Program-made: the position numbers and the translations under genes
The notes under the pieces: model-generated
What the model saw: only the letters and a program-made list of their open reading frames with translations
What the model was told of the DNA's origin: nothing
The model's database searches: none
Assembly (NCBI RefSeq): GCF_004522215.1
Contig: NZ_SDLR01000001.1
Coordinates: 682,001-746,000, forward strand
Direction: 5' to 3'
Source of the DNA: Ammoniphilus sp. YIM 78166
Lineage (GTDB): Bacteria > Bacillota > Bacilli > Aneurinibacillales > RAOX-1
Length of the DNA: 64,000 bases
Part shown: piece by piece, positions 41,720 through 50,050 of the stretch
Layout: the number at the start of each line of letters is the position of its first letter
Position numbering within the stretch: position 1 is the stretch's first letter

Positions 41720-43299
41720 AATGGATCCAGCGTGTCATTATTGAAGATTTTCAATCTCACCGGTTAACTGAGCTCGAATTGGTAGAAGGCTTCAACGTTA
41801 TTGTAGGGCCGAGTGACCAAGGGAAAACAGCAGTACTGCGGGCGATCCGATGGGTCTTATACAATGAGCCTAAGGGCAATGACTTTATCCGGGTAGGTTC
41901 CAATAAAGCCAAAGTGACCCTTGTAATGAATGATGGAACTATTGTGAGCCGAGAACGTACATCCTCCAGAAATCGTTATGCCGTAGCTGTTCCAGGAATG
42001 GAAGAGCAGGTCTACGAGGGCTTCGGGCATACGGTACCGGAGGAAGTAATGGAAGCAACGGGAGTGCGCTTGTTAAAGATGGATGAGGACCATCAAGTAC
42101 CAATTAACATCGGAATGCAGCTAGATTCCCCCTTTCTCCTAGAAAGCAACGGCTCGATTAAAGCTAAAGCGATAGGCCGTATTAATGGGGTCCATATTTT
42201 GGACTATGCCCACAAAACGACAAGCAGCGAATTGAACAGCAAACAAATGGAAGAGCGGAGAATTCTAGCGGAAATAGAAAAGCGAGAAGAACAGCTTCAG
42301 CTTTATGAAGATCTGGACCAATGGGAAAAGGACCTGGTTCAGGTGGAGCAAAAGCTAAAGCAGGTTCAAGACCTTGATGCACGCAGCCAGTGGCTTCGAG
42401 ATAAACAAGAGATGAGAAAAGAGATCGTTAAAAAACTTCTCACAGCAGAGGACTTCTTAAAAAAACTGGAGACCCTGGATCTAGCTGCCGCAAAGTGGCA
42501 GAGGGCTGAAGTCGTAGAGCGTGCAGTGAATCAGTTAGAGCTGATGCAAGGACAACAGCGTGAGATCGAAAAATCGCTGGAAGCTGCTCGTCGCTGGATC
42601 ATGCAAACCGTACAACTTCCAGAGGCAGAGGGGAAGCTTGAGCAGGCATTGAGCTTACAGAATCAAGAACAGGCGATGCAAAAGCTAAAGCAGACCGAGA
42701 CAGCACTAAAAAAAGAATCTCTCGAGATTACGAGGGTGTTGGAAGGGACTTGTCATCTTACACAGGCTGATCAGACTTATCACCAGGTACTTGAGGTGGA
42801 CAAGCAGGAACAGAAATTGGTTGCCCTCCATCAGAAATCTTTGGAATATCAGGATGTTTCTCGCAAAATAGGACTCGTAGTACGGAAGACGGAGCATCTC
42901 GAGAAGGCTCAAGCACTATGGCAAACCTGGGAGGATCATGAGAGGCATGCCGATCGTCTGCAGGGTTATTCGATCAAGAAGCAGGAACTGAGTCGTCAGC
43001 TTCGCCAAGTAGATTTATACCTGTTGGAAAGTGAAGCCCTAGAACACGCGGGCGGGACATGGGAGAAAGCGATGGCGTATGAGCGGAAAATAAATGAGCT
43101 GCTCACTCACCATGCACGGCTATATGCGATGCGCGAGGAAAGTCAGAAACTGAATGTGGAGATTCAGGAAACAGATGCCCTGCTAGAAGGCTGGGCCAAG
43201 CAGTATTATGAACAGCTCAAGACGCTGGGGCGATGTCCGATCTGCTTAGGGGAGATTGAACAGCATACCGTGGAGAGAATAGTTTCGGAGATAAGCTAG
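41716..43299 (+). CDS. Rad50-like N-terminal ATPase half with terminal zinc hook
   Basis: The 527-residue protein begins with the Rad50/SMC head lobe I (VIIEDFQSHRLTEL, Walker A GPSDQGKT at 31-38) and continues as a coiled coil from about 165 to 500. It ends just after a zinc hook, CPIC (Cys507, Cys510). The returning coil and Walker B lobe are absent from this ORF and are encoded by the two following genes. Start ATG overlaps the Mre11-like stop (ATGA). The stop codon is well formed and is followed by a new ribosome site, so this is a gene border rather than an obvious frameshift. Confidence 0.85.
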   Translation: MKWIQRVIIEDFQSHRLTELELVEGFNVIVGPSDQGKTAVLRAIRWVLYNEPKGNDFIRVGSNKAKVTLVMNDGTIVSRERTSSRNRYAVAVPGMEEQVYEGFGHTVPEEVMEATGVRLLKMDEDHQVPINIGMQLDSPFLLESNGSIKAKAIGRINGVHILDYAHKTTSSELNSKQMEERRILAEIEKREEQLQLYEDLDQWEKDLVQVEQKLKQVQDLDARSQWLRDKQEMRKEIVKKLLTAEDFLKKLETLDLAAAKWQRAEVVERAVNQLELMQGQQREIEKSLEAARRWIMQTVQLPEAEGKLEQALSLQNQEQAMQKLKQTETALKKESLEITRVLEGTCHLTQADQTYHQVLEVDKQEQKLVALHQKSLEYQDVSRKIGLVVRKTEHLEKAQALWQTWEDHERHADRLQGYSIKKQELSRQLRQVDLYLLESEALEHAGGTWEKAMAYERKINELLTHHARLYAMREESQKLNVEIQETDALLEGWAKQYYEQLKTLGRCPICLGEIEQHTVERIVSEIS

Positions 43300-43313
43300 G
43301 GAGGAATCAATCA

Positions 43314-43553
43314 ATGAGCCAAGAGCAATTAAATAAGCTAAAGATAGCCATAGAAAAAGGAAAAGAGCTAAGAACAAGGGCCTTAAGTCGTAAGGAAATT
43401 CTTGAGCAGCAAGAAAAAGAATTGCTGGAGGAAATTCGCAAATTGGGCGTAGATCCTGATCGGCTCGAGGAAGAAATCACGAAATTGCAGGCGGAGAAAG
43501 AACGTTTGCTAAAAGAGATCGAAAGTCTTATTCCTTATGATCTCATTAAGTAG
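43314..43553 (+). CDS. short coiled-coil linker protein, 79 aa
   Basis: Entirely charged and helical, with heptad-like spacing (LSRKEILEQQEKELLEEI, LQAEKERLLKEIESL) and one break at GVDPD (about 45-49). It lies 14 bp after the Rad50 N-half and 14 bp before the C-half, with its own GGGAGGAA site. I infer that it forms part of the split Rad50-like complex, possibly a piece of the descending coil. Confidence 0.75.
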   Translation: MSQEQLNKLKIAIEKGKELRTRALSRKEILEQQEKELLEEIRKLGVDPDRLEEEITKLQAEKERLLKEIESLIPYDLIK

Positions 43554-43567
43554 TTGGGGGTAGGAAT

Positions 43568-44233
43568 ATGGACACAGAATCTCAATTACAGGAAAGGGCA
43601 GCCCGCTTCCGCCAACTATATGAGCGCAGAAGAGGCCAGCAGGAGCATTTGCTTCAAGAAAAGCGGCAATGGCAGGAAAAGCTTGAACAGCTTCAGGTAG
43701 AGATAGAAAACTATACGAAGGCTCGCTACTTGCTTCAGGAAGCTGCATCATTTGCCCGTGAGCAGGCAAGGCAAAATATTGAAGCATGGGTAACCGGTGC
43801 GCTGCAATTTGTTTTTCATATGGATAATATTGCGTTTCGAGTCATCCTTTCTGAAAAAAACAATCGGCCCGATGCAGAGTTTTATGTGGTCTCAAACTAT
43901 GATGGGGTCATGGTGGAAACCAAACCCCAAGATGCGAGGGGTGGGGGGGTAGTCGATATCGTCTCCCTCGCCTTGCGGATTGCCCTTATGGAATCAGGGA
44001 GACACAAAATTGATGGCCCGCTCATGCTCGACGAGCCTGGCAAGCATGTATCGGAAGAGTATGGGATGATGTTGGCCCAATTTTTAAAAGGCGTAACTCA
44101 AAAAACCAAACGTCAAGTGATCCTGGTCACGCATAATAACTACTTAGCGGAATCCGGCGATCAAGCCTATCAGGCGGTTTTACAACAGGGGGTAAGTGTT
44201 CTTACGCTCCGAGATCGAGGTCAATGGTATTAG
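43568..44233 (+). CDS. Rad50-like C-terminal ATPase half
   Basis: The 221-residue protein has a coiled segment (1-70), then head lobe II: a signature-like DARGGGVVDIVSLALRIAL (122-140), Walker B PLMLDE (151-156) with the D-loop-like PGKHVSEEY, and the H-loop His189 in ILVTHN. The classical LSGGE signature is reduced to RGGG, a form I recall from phage and bacterial SbcC-like proteins. Combined with the 41716 product it would complete an ATP-binding head pair. GGGGGTAGG precedes the ATG. Confidence 0.85.
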   Translation: MDTESQLQERAARFRQLYERRRGQQEHLLQEKRQWQEKLEQLQVEIENYTKARYLLQEAASFAREQARQNIEAWVTGALQFVFHMDNIAFRVILSEKNNRPDAEFYVVSNYDGVMVETKPQDARGGGVVDIVSLALRIALMESGRHKIDGPLMLDEPGKHVSEEYGMMLAQFLKGVTQKTKRQVILVTHNNYLAESGDQAYQAVLQQGVSVLTLRDRGQWY

Positions 44234-44257
44234 GGAGGGCTTTAAGCCCTCCTTTTG
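44234..44257. terminator. bidirectional intrinsic terminator of the nurA operon
   Basis: A 7-bp GC-rich stem GGAGGGC/GCCCTCC with TTTAA loop and TTTT tail, between the end of the operon and the convergent YdjO-like gene. Confidence 0.8.
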
Positions 44258-44261
44258 CATT

Positions 44262-44465
44262 TCACTGATTAGGCATGCGATCAAAAAGAACAGGCAGCAT
44301 CCTTAATTCACTGACCATCTGCTCTTCACAAAAGGGACAGAGAGGATCATCCGAAAAGAAAAACTCTTTGCGAGCCCATCCGGAACAAGTATCGACCGCA
44401 CATTTCCATATTTCCGTTTCGATTTCCTCGACGGGATCTGGTTCCTTTTTGCGATTAAAGAACAA
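44262..44465 (-). CDS. ydjO: YdjO-like cold-inducible cysteine-rich protein
   Basis: A 67-residue protein with four cysteines in WKCAVDTCSGW and DDPLCPFCEEQM, followed by MVSELRMLP. This is the pattern of the YdjO family, small putative zinc proteins reported as cold-inducible in Bacillus. TTG start at 44465 behind GAAGGAGGAA. It sits on the opposite strand between the two nuclease/ATPase operons. Confidence 0.75.
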   Translation of the reverse strand: MFFNRKKEPDPVEEIETEIWKCAVDTCSGWARKEFFFSDDPLCPFCEEQMVSELRMLPVLFDRMPNQ

Positions 44466-44602
44466 AATGATTCCTCCTTCGTCTTTGCTTTGCTTAGTCT
44501 TTCCTGAATCGGAAAAAATATCCGTTTTATTTGCGGGATTACTTTACAAGGATGGATTCGTCGACTAAAATAAGAACATACATTCCGGTAAGGAGGAGCA
44601 TA

Positions 44603-45841
44603 ATGGATTTTACTTTTGTCCACGCAGCAGATCTTCATCTGGATACGCCCTTTGTCGGATTAAGCCAACTGCCGCCACCATTGCGAGAACGGATCCATGA
44701 GTCCACCTTCCAAGCTTACGATGAGCTCATTCAATTTTGCATCGATGAACGCGTTGACTTTTTAGTGCTGTCCGGGGATATCTTTAATTCAGCCGACCGA
44801 AGTTTGCGCGCTCAGTTAAGGTTTCGTGATGGTTTGGCACGACTATCCTCTCAAGGCATCTCCAGCTATGTGATTCATGGCAATCATGACCCTCTAGATG
44901 GGTACCGGGCACGTCTTGATTGGCCTGAGGGAGTACATATATTTGAAGGGGATCGAGTGGAGTCCGTTCCCTTTATGAAGGCTGGACGGGAGCAAGCACG
45001 GATTTATGGCATTAGCTATGCTACGAGTCACGTGCAGGAGAACCTTGCTCCTTTATTTCGCAGAGAAACTCATGATGTCTTTGCCATCGGCATACTTCAT
45101 ACGAATGTGGGCAGTGTAAGTGCACATGGCAACTACGCTCCTTGTTCGATCGAAGATTTGAATAAAGCAGGAATGGATTATTGGGCTCTTGGGCATATCC
45201 ATGCGCGGAATGTGCTGAAGCAGGCCAACCCGGTCATTGTATATCCTGGAAACACGCAGGGACGAAGTTTCAAGGAAACAGGGGAGAAGGGGTGTTATCT
45301 AGTCCGAGTAGAGAATGGACTCCCTTCGCTTCACTTTAAGCCATTGGACAAGGTTCGCTGGTTTGACCTCCGGATTGATGCTAGCGGTTGTCACACGGAG
45401 CAGCAACTAATCAGCTTGCTAGATGAGCACATGAATGATTGTATGCAGCATGCGGGAGGGGGATCCGTCATTACTCGCGTAACCCTGGTTGAGAATGAGT
45501 GGCTGTCTTCAGTTCTTAAAAAACAAAGTGTCATGGAAGATCTACTCTTAAGATATCGCGAGGTCAGTGAACCTTTTTTGTGGACCCAATCGATTGGCGT
45601 TGTCTCGCCTCAATTGCATATCGAAGATCCCTTTTTGCTCGAGATGGCAGACTGGGTCAATCGCCTGAAGCAGGACTCCTCCCTTGCGAGAGAATTGTTA
45701 CAAGATGCTCAAGCTCCTCTCGTGCTTGAACACCGGCTTGGAAGCAAGTGGTTGACGGGAATTAACGCGTCCGAAAAAGAATGGGTGAGAGAATTTGAAC
45801 GGATGCTGAGCGCTACGGATAAAGGAGGGAATTGGAAATGA
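44603..45841 (+). CDS. yhaO: YhaO-type DNA repair exonuclease (Mre11 family)
   Basis: The 412-residue metallophosphoesterase has AADLHLDTPF, SGDIFN, IHGNHDP, ILHTN and LGHIHARN motifs plus a C-terminal extension (about 270-412), matching B. subtilis YhaO. It is the nuclease partner of YhaN. ATG 44603 is chosen behind AAGGAGGAG; the upstream in-frame start at 44531 has no site. Its stop overlaps the yhaN start by 4 bp. Confidence 0.9.
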   Translation: MDFTFVHAADLHLDTPFVGLSQLPPPLRERIHESTFQAYDELIQFCIDERVDFLVLSGDIFNSADRSLRAQLRFRDGLARLSSQGISSYVIHGNHDPLDGYRARLDWPEGVHIFEGDRVESVPFMKAGREQARIYGISYATSHVQENLAPLFRRETHDVFAIGILHTNVGSVSAHGNYAPCSIEDLNKAGMDYWALGHIHARNVLKQANPVIVYPGNTQGRSFKETGEKGCYLVRVENGLPSLHFKPLDKVRWFDLRIDASGCHTEQQLISLLDEHMNDCMQHAGGGSVITRVTLVENEWLSSVLKKQSVMEDLLLRYREVSEPFLWTQSIGVVSPQLHIEDPFLLEMADWVNRLKQDSSLARELLQDAQAPLVLEHRLGSKWLTGINASEKEWVREFERMLSATDKGGNWK

Positions 45842-48800
45842 TCATTACCTCCGTCCATATTTACGGTTTTGGCAAATATCAAGACTATTCCGCCGCCTTT
45901 GGTCCTGGTCTTAATCTTGTAGACGGTCACAATGAAGCAGGAAAAAGCACCCTTTTGGCTTTTTTGAGAGCCATGCTGTTTGGCTTTGACAGCCGCAGGA
46001 ATCCCGAGCTTCGTTATGAGCCGTTCGGAGGCGGAAAGTTTGGTGGAATGCTGACGTTGCTCGATTCAAATGGACAAGAGATTCGCATTGAGAGGCTTGG
46101 CCATAAAAAATCTCAGGGAATTGTTCGCGTGTTTCTCCCGAATGGAGAAGAGAAGGGGGAAGAATGGTTAGCGCGCTTGTTAGGGGGCATTTCCCCGCAA
46201 TTCTATGCTCAGGTGTATTCCTTTGGCCTTACTGAGCTCTCCCACCTGAACAGCTTAAATCAAGAAGATGTGGCCCATTTTCTATATAACTCCGGTACGG
46301 GGGTATCTCTTCAGCAATGGGAGAGAAATTGGGTGGAGGAAACAGAAAAGCTTTTTAAACCCAAAGGGACTCAGCCTATCATTAATCAGCTCTTGAACCA
46401 ATTGGAAGCTATCGATCGGCAGCTTCGTGACGGTCAGCAAGAAAATGAGGCCTATAATCGGTTATTAGACATGAGAGAGGACTTAGAACTGCGAATCTCC
46501 TATTTGCAAGAGGAGATGGGATCTCTTCAGCAACAGGTTAAAAAATGGGAAAGAGTAAAGGAATTATATCCGTTGCAGCAAGAGCTGAAGGCCAAGGAGT
46601 CCCAATTACGTGCGTTTCCTGAGAATCTTACTTTTCCAGAACAAGGACTTGCAAGACTTCAACAGATGGAGCAAGAGCTGTTTCGTTTAGAAGCTGAGAT
46701 AGAAGATCTAAAAGAAGCAATGAACGAACAGACTGGCCGGATGAACCACCTTTTCGTAGATGAAGCTTTGATTCATCATGGTGATGAAATAATGATGCTA
46801 TGGAGACAGGCTCCTCGCTTCCAAGAAAAAAAGGAACAGCTAGATGCCTTACGAGGAGAGCGTGATCTCCTCGCACGTACGATTGACCGCTATTTAACTC
46901 AGCTTGGTGATGATTGGAACCGAGAAAAGCTAGCTTCCTTCGACGGGTCCATACGCCGCAGGGAATGGATAAGAGAGCAACGCCAACTTCTGCAAGATCT
47001 GGCTTCCAACCAAAAATCAATTCATCAGATGAAAATCCAAAAAGAAGAGGAAGCTAGTGAGCTGCGCCATCAATGTGAGCTCGCGAGAGCCAAGGCGCCA
47101 ACGGCAACCCTACCTCCCTTAGAACAACTCGAACAAGAATTTCTAAAGCTTCAAGCGATTCATATCGCTCTCCAGAACGACTATGAACAAAGAGCAAGGA
47201 TAAATCAAGGGAGAAATGCGGCGAAGAAAAACAAAAATACGAGCGTTACAGCCAAAGGGCTTATATTGTTGCTAGGGCTGGCTATAAGTGGCGTCTGGGC
47301 GGTTATGTTTGAGCCCTCCTGGTTCTTCGTGCCTGCCTTAGCAGCTGTATTTCTCGTCATCTGGCTCTCCACGAAAAAAGGCGAAAAGGAATCTCAACAG
47401 AGCTTGGGAGAACTGGATGCTAGAATTAGCGAGAAAGAGCAGCAGGTAGCAACAATAGCTGACCAATCCTTTAAAGGAGAAAAGTCGCTGGATGCCATTT
47501 CGTTATATATACGGCAGATGAGAATGAAGCATGAAGAGCATCTCCGATACCTTGAGAAGATACGTTTCAAGGAAGAGCAGCTCACCTTCATCACTCGAGA
47601 TATCCAAAAGATTCATCAGAAAGCACAAGAAGTTACTTTCCTTTATGAACGAGAATGGGAAGAATGGAATAAGCAGCTGGTGGATTTCGAGTTGCCTCTT
47701 GGGCTAAGCCCTGAAGGAGTGCTAGAAGTTTTACATATCACGGAGAAGGCGAAAGAAGTGCTGCTTCAGTTTCAAGAACGAGTAGAAACATACGAAGCTC
47801 TTGAACTGGAGATTCATAGATTTACTGAGGCTGTAGAGCGCATTTGCCATGCACTCCAGATCGATTCTAACCCAGATCAGCCCTGGGCTCCAATCCAGTT
47901 GCTATATGGTAAATTATTGGAGAGCTACGAACGGGTAAAAGAAAGGAAATCGCTAGAAAACAAAGTCCAAGAACACCTACAGGATCTAAGGAAAAAAGAA
48001 GGATTGCGGAGAAAATGGCAGGATGAGCTTCAGCGGTTGCTGCAATTAGCCCATGCGGAGGAAGTTGAGGAGTTTCGAAAACTAGCGATACTCTTTGAGG
48101 AAAGACGAAAGTGCGAAGAGGAAGCTAGACAACTCACACAAGCTTTACATGCATCGGCAAACGAGGAGCTTATTCATCTGCTCTCTACATGTGAAAAGGA
48201 AGAGGCGGAGCTTAAGTTTGACAATGGGTTAGCTGATCTCGAGAAGCGTCAGCAAGAGCTGCAGCAGCTCATTGATGAGAGAGGTCAATGCAAGCAGAAA
48301 ATCAAGCGAATAGAAACTGGTACAAGCTTAACGGCACTCCATCAGGAAAAACAAGAAATTCTTACCGAACTAGAAGAGGCTTCCAAGCAATGGACGACTT
48401 CACGAATGGCTCTCCTGATCGTAAAGAAGATTAAAGAGGCCTACGAATTAGAGCGTCAACCAGGAGTATTGCAAAGAGCCACGGCTTATTTTAAACAGAT
48501 GACAAACGGACGTTACCAACGAGTGTTTTCACCTCTAGGAGAGCCCAAATTAATGGTTGAGACGAATAATGGTATGCGGCTAGATCCTTCCTTTTTAAGC
48601 AGAGGAACACGTGAGCAGCTGTTTTTATGCTTGAGATTTGCGCTAATTGAGGAATGTGCAGGTCCTGAAATGCTCCCAATCATTCTGGATGATATTTTCG
48701 TTAATTTTGATCAAGGGAGAACGGATCAAGCCATTGAAAGGCTTGCGGATGTGAGTCAGAAGCAGCAAACTTTTTTGTTTTCTTGCCATGAGCATGTCGT

Positions 48801-48870
48801 TGAGCGGGTCAAGCAGAGAATACCTCATCATCGTTATTTGAGCTTGAGTAAGATGGAACTATCAAGATAA
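45838..48870 (+). CDS. yhaN: YhaN-type Rad50/SbcC-like ATPase with membrane hairpin
   Basis: The 1010-residue protein has the Rad50-like head split at both ends: Walker A GHNEAGKSTLL (about 32-42) and the C-terminal signature LSRGTREQLFLCLRFAL, Walker B PIILDDIFVNFD. Long coiled coils connect them. At the midpoint, where Rad50 has a zinc hook, there are two hydrophobic helices (about 472-512) with a short loop, so the coil apex is probably anchored in the membrane. ATG 45838 overlaps the yhaO stop, with GGAGGG upstream. Terminator follows. Confidence 0.9.
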   Translation: MIITSVHIYGFGKYQDYSAAFGPGLNLVDGHNEAGKSTLLAFLRAMLFGFDSRRNPELRYEPFGGGKFGGMLTLLDSNGQEIRIERLGHKKSQGIVRVFLPNGEEKGEEWLARLLGGISPQFYAQVYSFGLTELSHLNSLNQEDVAHFLYNSGTGVSLQQWERNWVEETEKLFKPKGTQPIINQLLNQLEAIDRQLRDGQQENEAYNRLLDMREDLELRISYLQEEMGSLQQQVKKWERVKELYPLQQELKAKESQLRAFPENLTFPEQGLARLQQMEQELFRLEAEIEDLKEAMNEQTGRMNHLFVDEALIHHGDEIMMLWRQAPRFQEKKEQLDALRGERDLLARTIDRYLTQLGDDWNREKLASFDGSIRRREWIREQRQLLQDLASNQKSIHQMKIQKEEEASELRHQCELARAKAPTATLPPLEQLEQEFLKLQAIHIALQNDYEQRARINQGRNAAKKNKNTSVTAKGLILLLGLAISGVWAVMFEPSWFFVPALAAVFLVIWLSTKKGEKESQQSLGELDARISEKEQQVATIADQSFKGEKSLDAISLYIRQMRMKHEEHLRYLEKIRFKEEQLTFITRDIQKIHQKAQEVTFLYEREWEEWNKQLVDFELPLGLSPEGVLEVLHITEKAKEVLLQFQERVETYEALELEIHRFTEAVERICHALQIDSNPDQPWAPIQLLYGKLLESYERVKERKSLENKVQEHLQDLRKKEGLRRKWQDELQRLLQLAHAEEVEEFRKLAILFEERRKCEEEARQLTQALHASANEELIHLLSTCEKEEAELKFDNGLADLEKRQQELQQLIDERGQCKQKIKRIETGTSLTALHQEKQEILTELEEASKQWTTSRMALLIVKKIKEAYELERQPGVLQRATAYFKQMTNGRYQRVFSPLGEPKLMVETNNGMRLDPSFLSRGTREQLFLCLRFALIEECAGPEMLPIILDDIFVNFDQGRTDQAIERLADVSQKQQTFLFSCHEHVVERVKQRIPHHRYLSLSKMELSR

Positions 48871-48901
48871 GGAGGGGACTATTTTCCTCCTTATTTTTTT
48901 C
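48869..48901 (+). terminator. intrinsic terminator of yhaON
   Basis: Stem AAGGAGG/CCTCCTT followed by ATTTTTTT; the left arm overlaps the yhaN stop codon. Confidence 0.85.
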
Positions 48902-48949
48902 TAGGAAAACTGTGGAATTGTTAGTATAATATATGATGAAGGACAAGAT

Positions 48950-49018
48950 GGAGGTGATCAATGACGGACTAGCATGAACGATGGTTTACAGCTTGGCAAC
49001 TTATTAATAGGGAGATGA
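48950..49018 (+). promoter_or_regulatory. leader with perfect Shine-Dalgarno and minimal ORFs
   Basis: GGAGGTGATC (48950-48959), a full anti-Shine-Dalgarno match, is followed at once by ATG-ACG-GAC-TAG (48961-48972) and then by a 14-codon ORF (48974-49018) whose stop overlaps the ribosome site region of the HRDC gene. It could be a regulatory leader or the decayed start of a longer gene. Confidence 0.35.
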
Positions 49019-49022
49019 ATGT

Positions 49023-50015
49023 ATGATTAACCATCTTTATTATTTACTTTCCCTTTCACAACCCCAAGGTGACAAAGGGAAGATCATTGTTTTTCATCGC
49101 GATGGGAACTATGAAACTCAATGGACAAGCATTGCTGAGGAAGTAGAAGAAACACTGATCTACTATACCGGCCCGGAAAAAGAAAAAGCATGGCAAGCGG
49201 TAGAAGCTCTACAAGTCGAAAAAGCAAAAGAAGGCTTCACCCCCGATAGTACACTACTCAACCTAACCCTCTCAGCCATCCCTACATCTTACCAATTCAT
49301 TAGGAAGCTCGAATGTTTTTCACATAGGAATATGAATGATGAGATATTTCAAGAGCTAAGAAAATGGAGAAGACATGCCGCTTCTAAGGCTCAGATTCCT
49401 CCTTACTTTATTGCCACAGACAAGCTATTGTCCATACTCTCTACGGTAACTCCCCATCATCAGGACGAACTTGTTCAAATTCCCGGCATTGGCAGCAATA
49501 AAGCCCAACTATATGGACCAGGTATACTCGAGATTACCCAGAAGGCTCCGCAGCTTTACCCTTTTCCTCTTGATTGGGTAAATGATAAAGTATTGCCTGA
49601 AGAACTTGCCGTGTGGCTTCTAGAAGAAAAAGTAGCAAAGGAAGAGAAACGACAGCATCGCCAAGAACAAGAACGTATGGAGAAAACGGCTTTATTAGAA
49701 GCGATCCACCAGCATGTATCCATAGAGCCATTAGCTCAGAAGCTCTCCTTAAATATCGCTCAGCTTATGAAAAAAATCCTGGATCTTTCTAAAGAAGGAT
49801 ATGACCTTCTTCCTTACTTAGAGAGCGAAGTGAGTAAAATACAAGAGTCATCTCGAATTGAATCGGTGGTATCTATGGTCGGAAGTAGCAGGTTGAAGCC
49901 GATATTTGAGCAGTTATACGGGGATGGAAAAGGGCTGGCATCCAAGGAAAGAGGGGAGAAGTATAACCAAATTCGCTTAATCTGCGCGCTTGTACAGCTT
50001 AAATCGGCTTCATAG
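49023..50015 (+). CDS. HRDC-domain protein with C-terminal helical/HTH region
   Basis: The 330-residue protein has an unassigned N-terminal domain (1-100), an HRDC domain (about 104-173: FQELRKWRRHAASKAQIPPYFI, TDKLLSIL, ELVQIPGIGSNKAQLYGPGILEI) and a C-terminal region (about 225-330) resembling the helix-turn-helix found in YpbB/RecQ-associated proteins. HRDC domains bind DNA and usually sit in RecQ or RNase D; here there is no helicase or nuclease domain. Its place after yhaN suggests a DNA repair link. AGGGAGATG precedes the ATG. Confidence 0.75.
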   Translation: MINHLYYLLSLSQPQGDKGKIIVFHRDGNYETQWTSIAEEVEETLIYYTGPEKEKAWQAVEALQVEKAKEGFTPDSTLLNLTLSAIPTSYQFIRKLECFSHRNMNDEIFQELRKWRRHAASKAQIPPYFIATDKLLSILSTVTPHHQDELVQIPGIGSNKAQLYGPGILEITQKAPQLYPFPLDWVNDKVLPEELAVWLLEEKVAKEEKRQHRQEQERMEKTALLEAIHQHVSIEPLAQKLSLNIAQLMKKILDLSKEGYDLLPYLESEVSKIQESSRIESVVSMVGSSRLKPIFEQLYGDGKGLASKERGEKYNQIRLICALVQLKSAS

Positions 50016-50050
50016 AGTAAAGTTACTTAAACAACCGGATGAGCGATCCA

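Noticed and set aside
37853..48870. Prophage or integrative element carrying the repair operons
   Set aside because: No integrase, structural or lysis genes, no tRNA end and no flanking direct repeats were seen; codon use looks like the neighbours.
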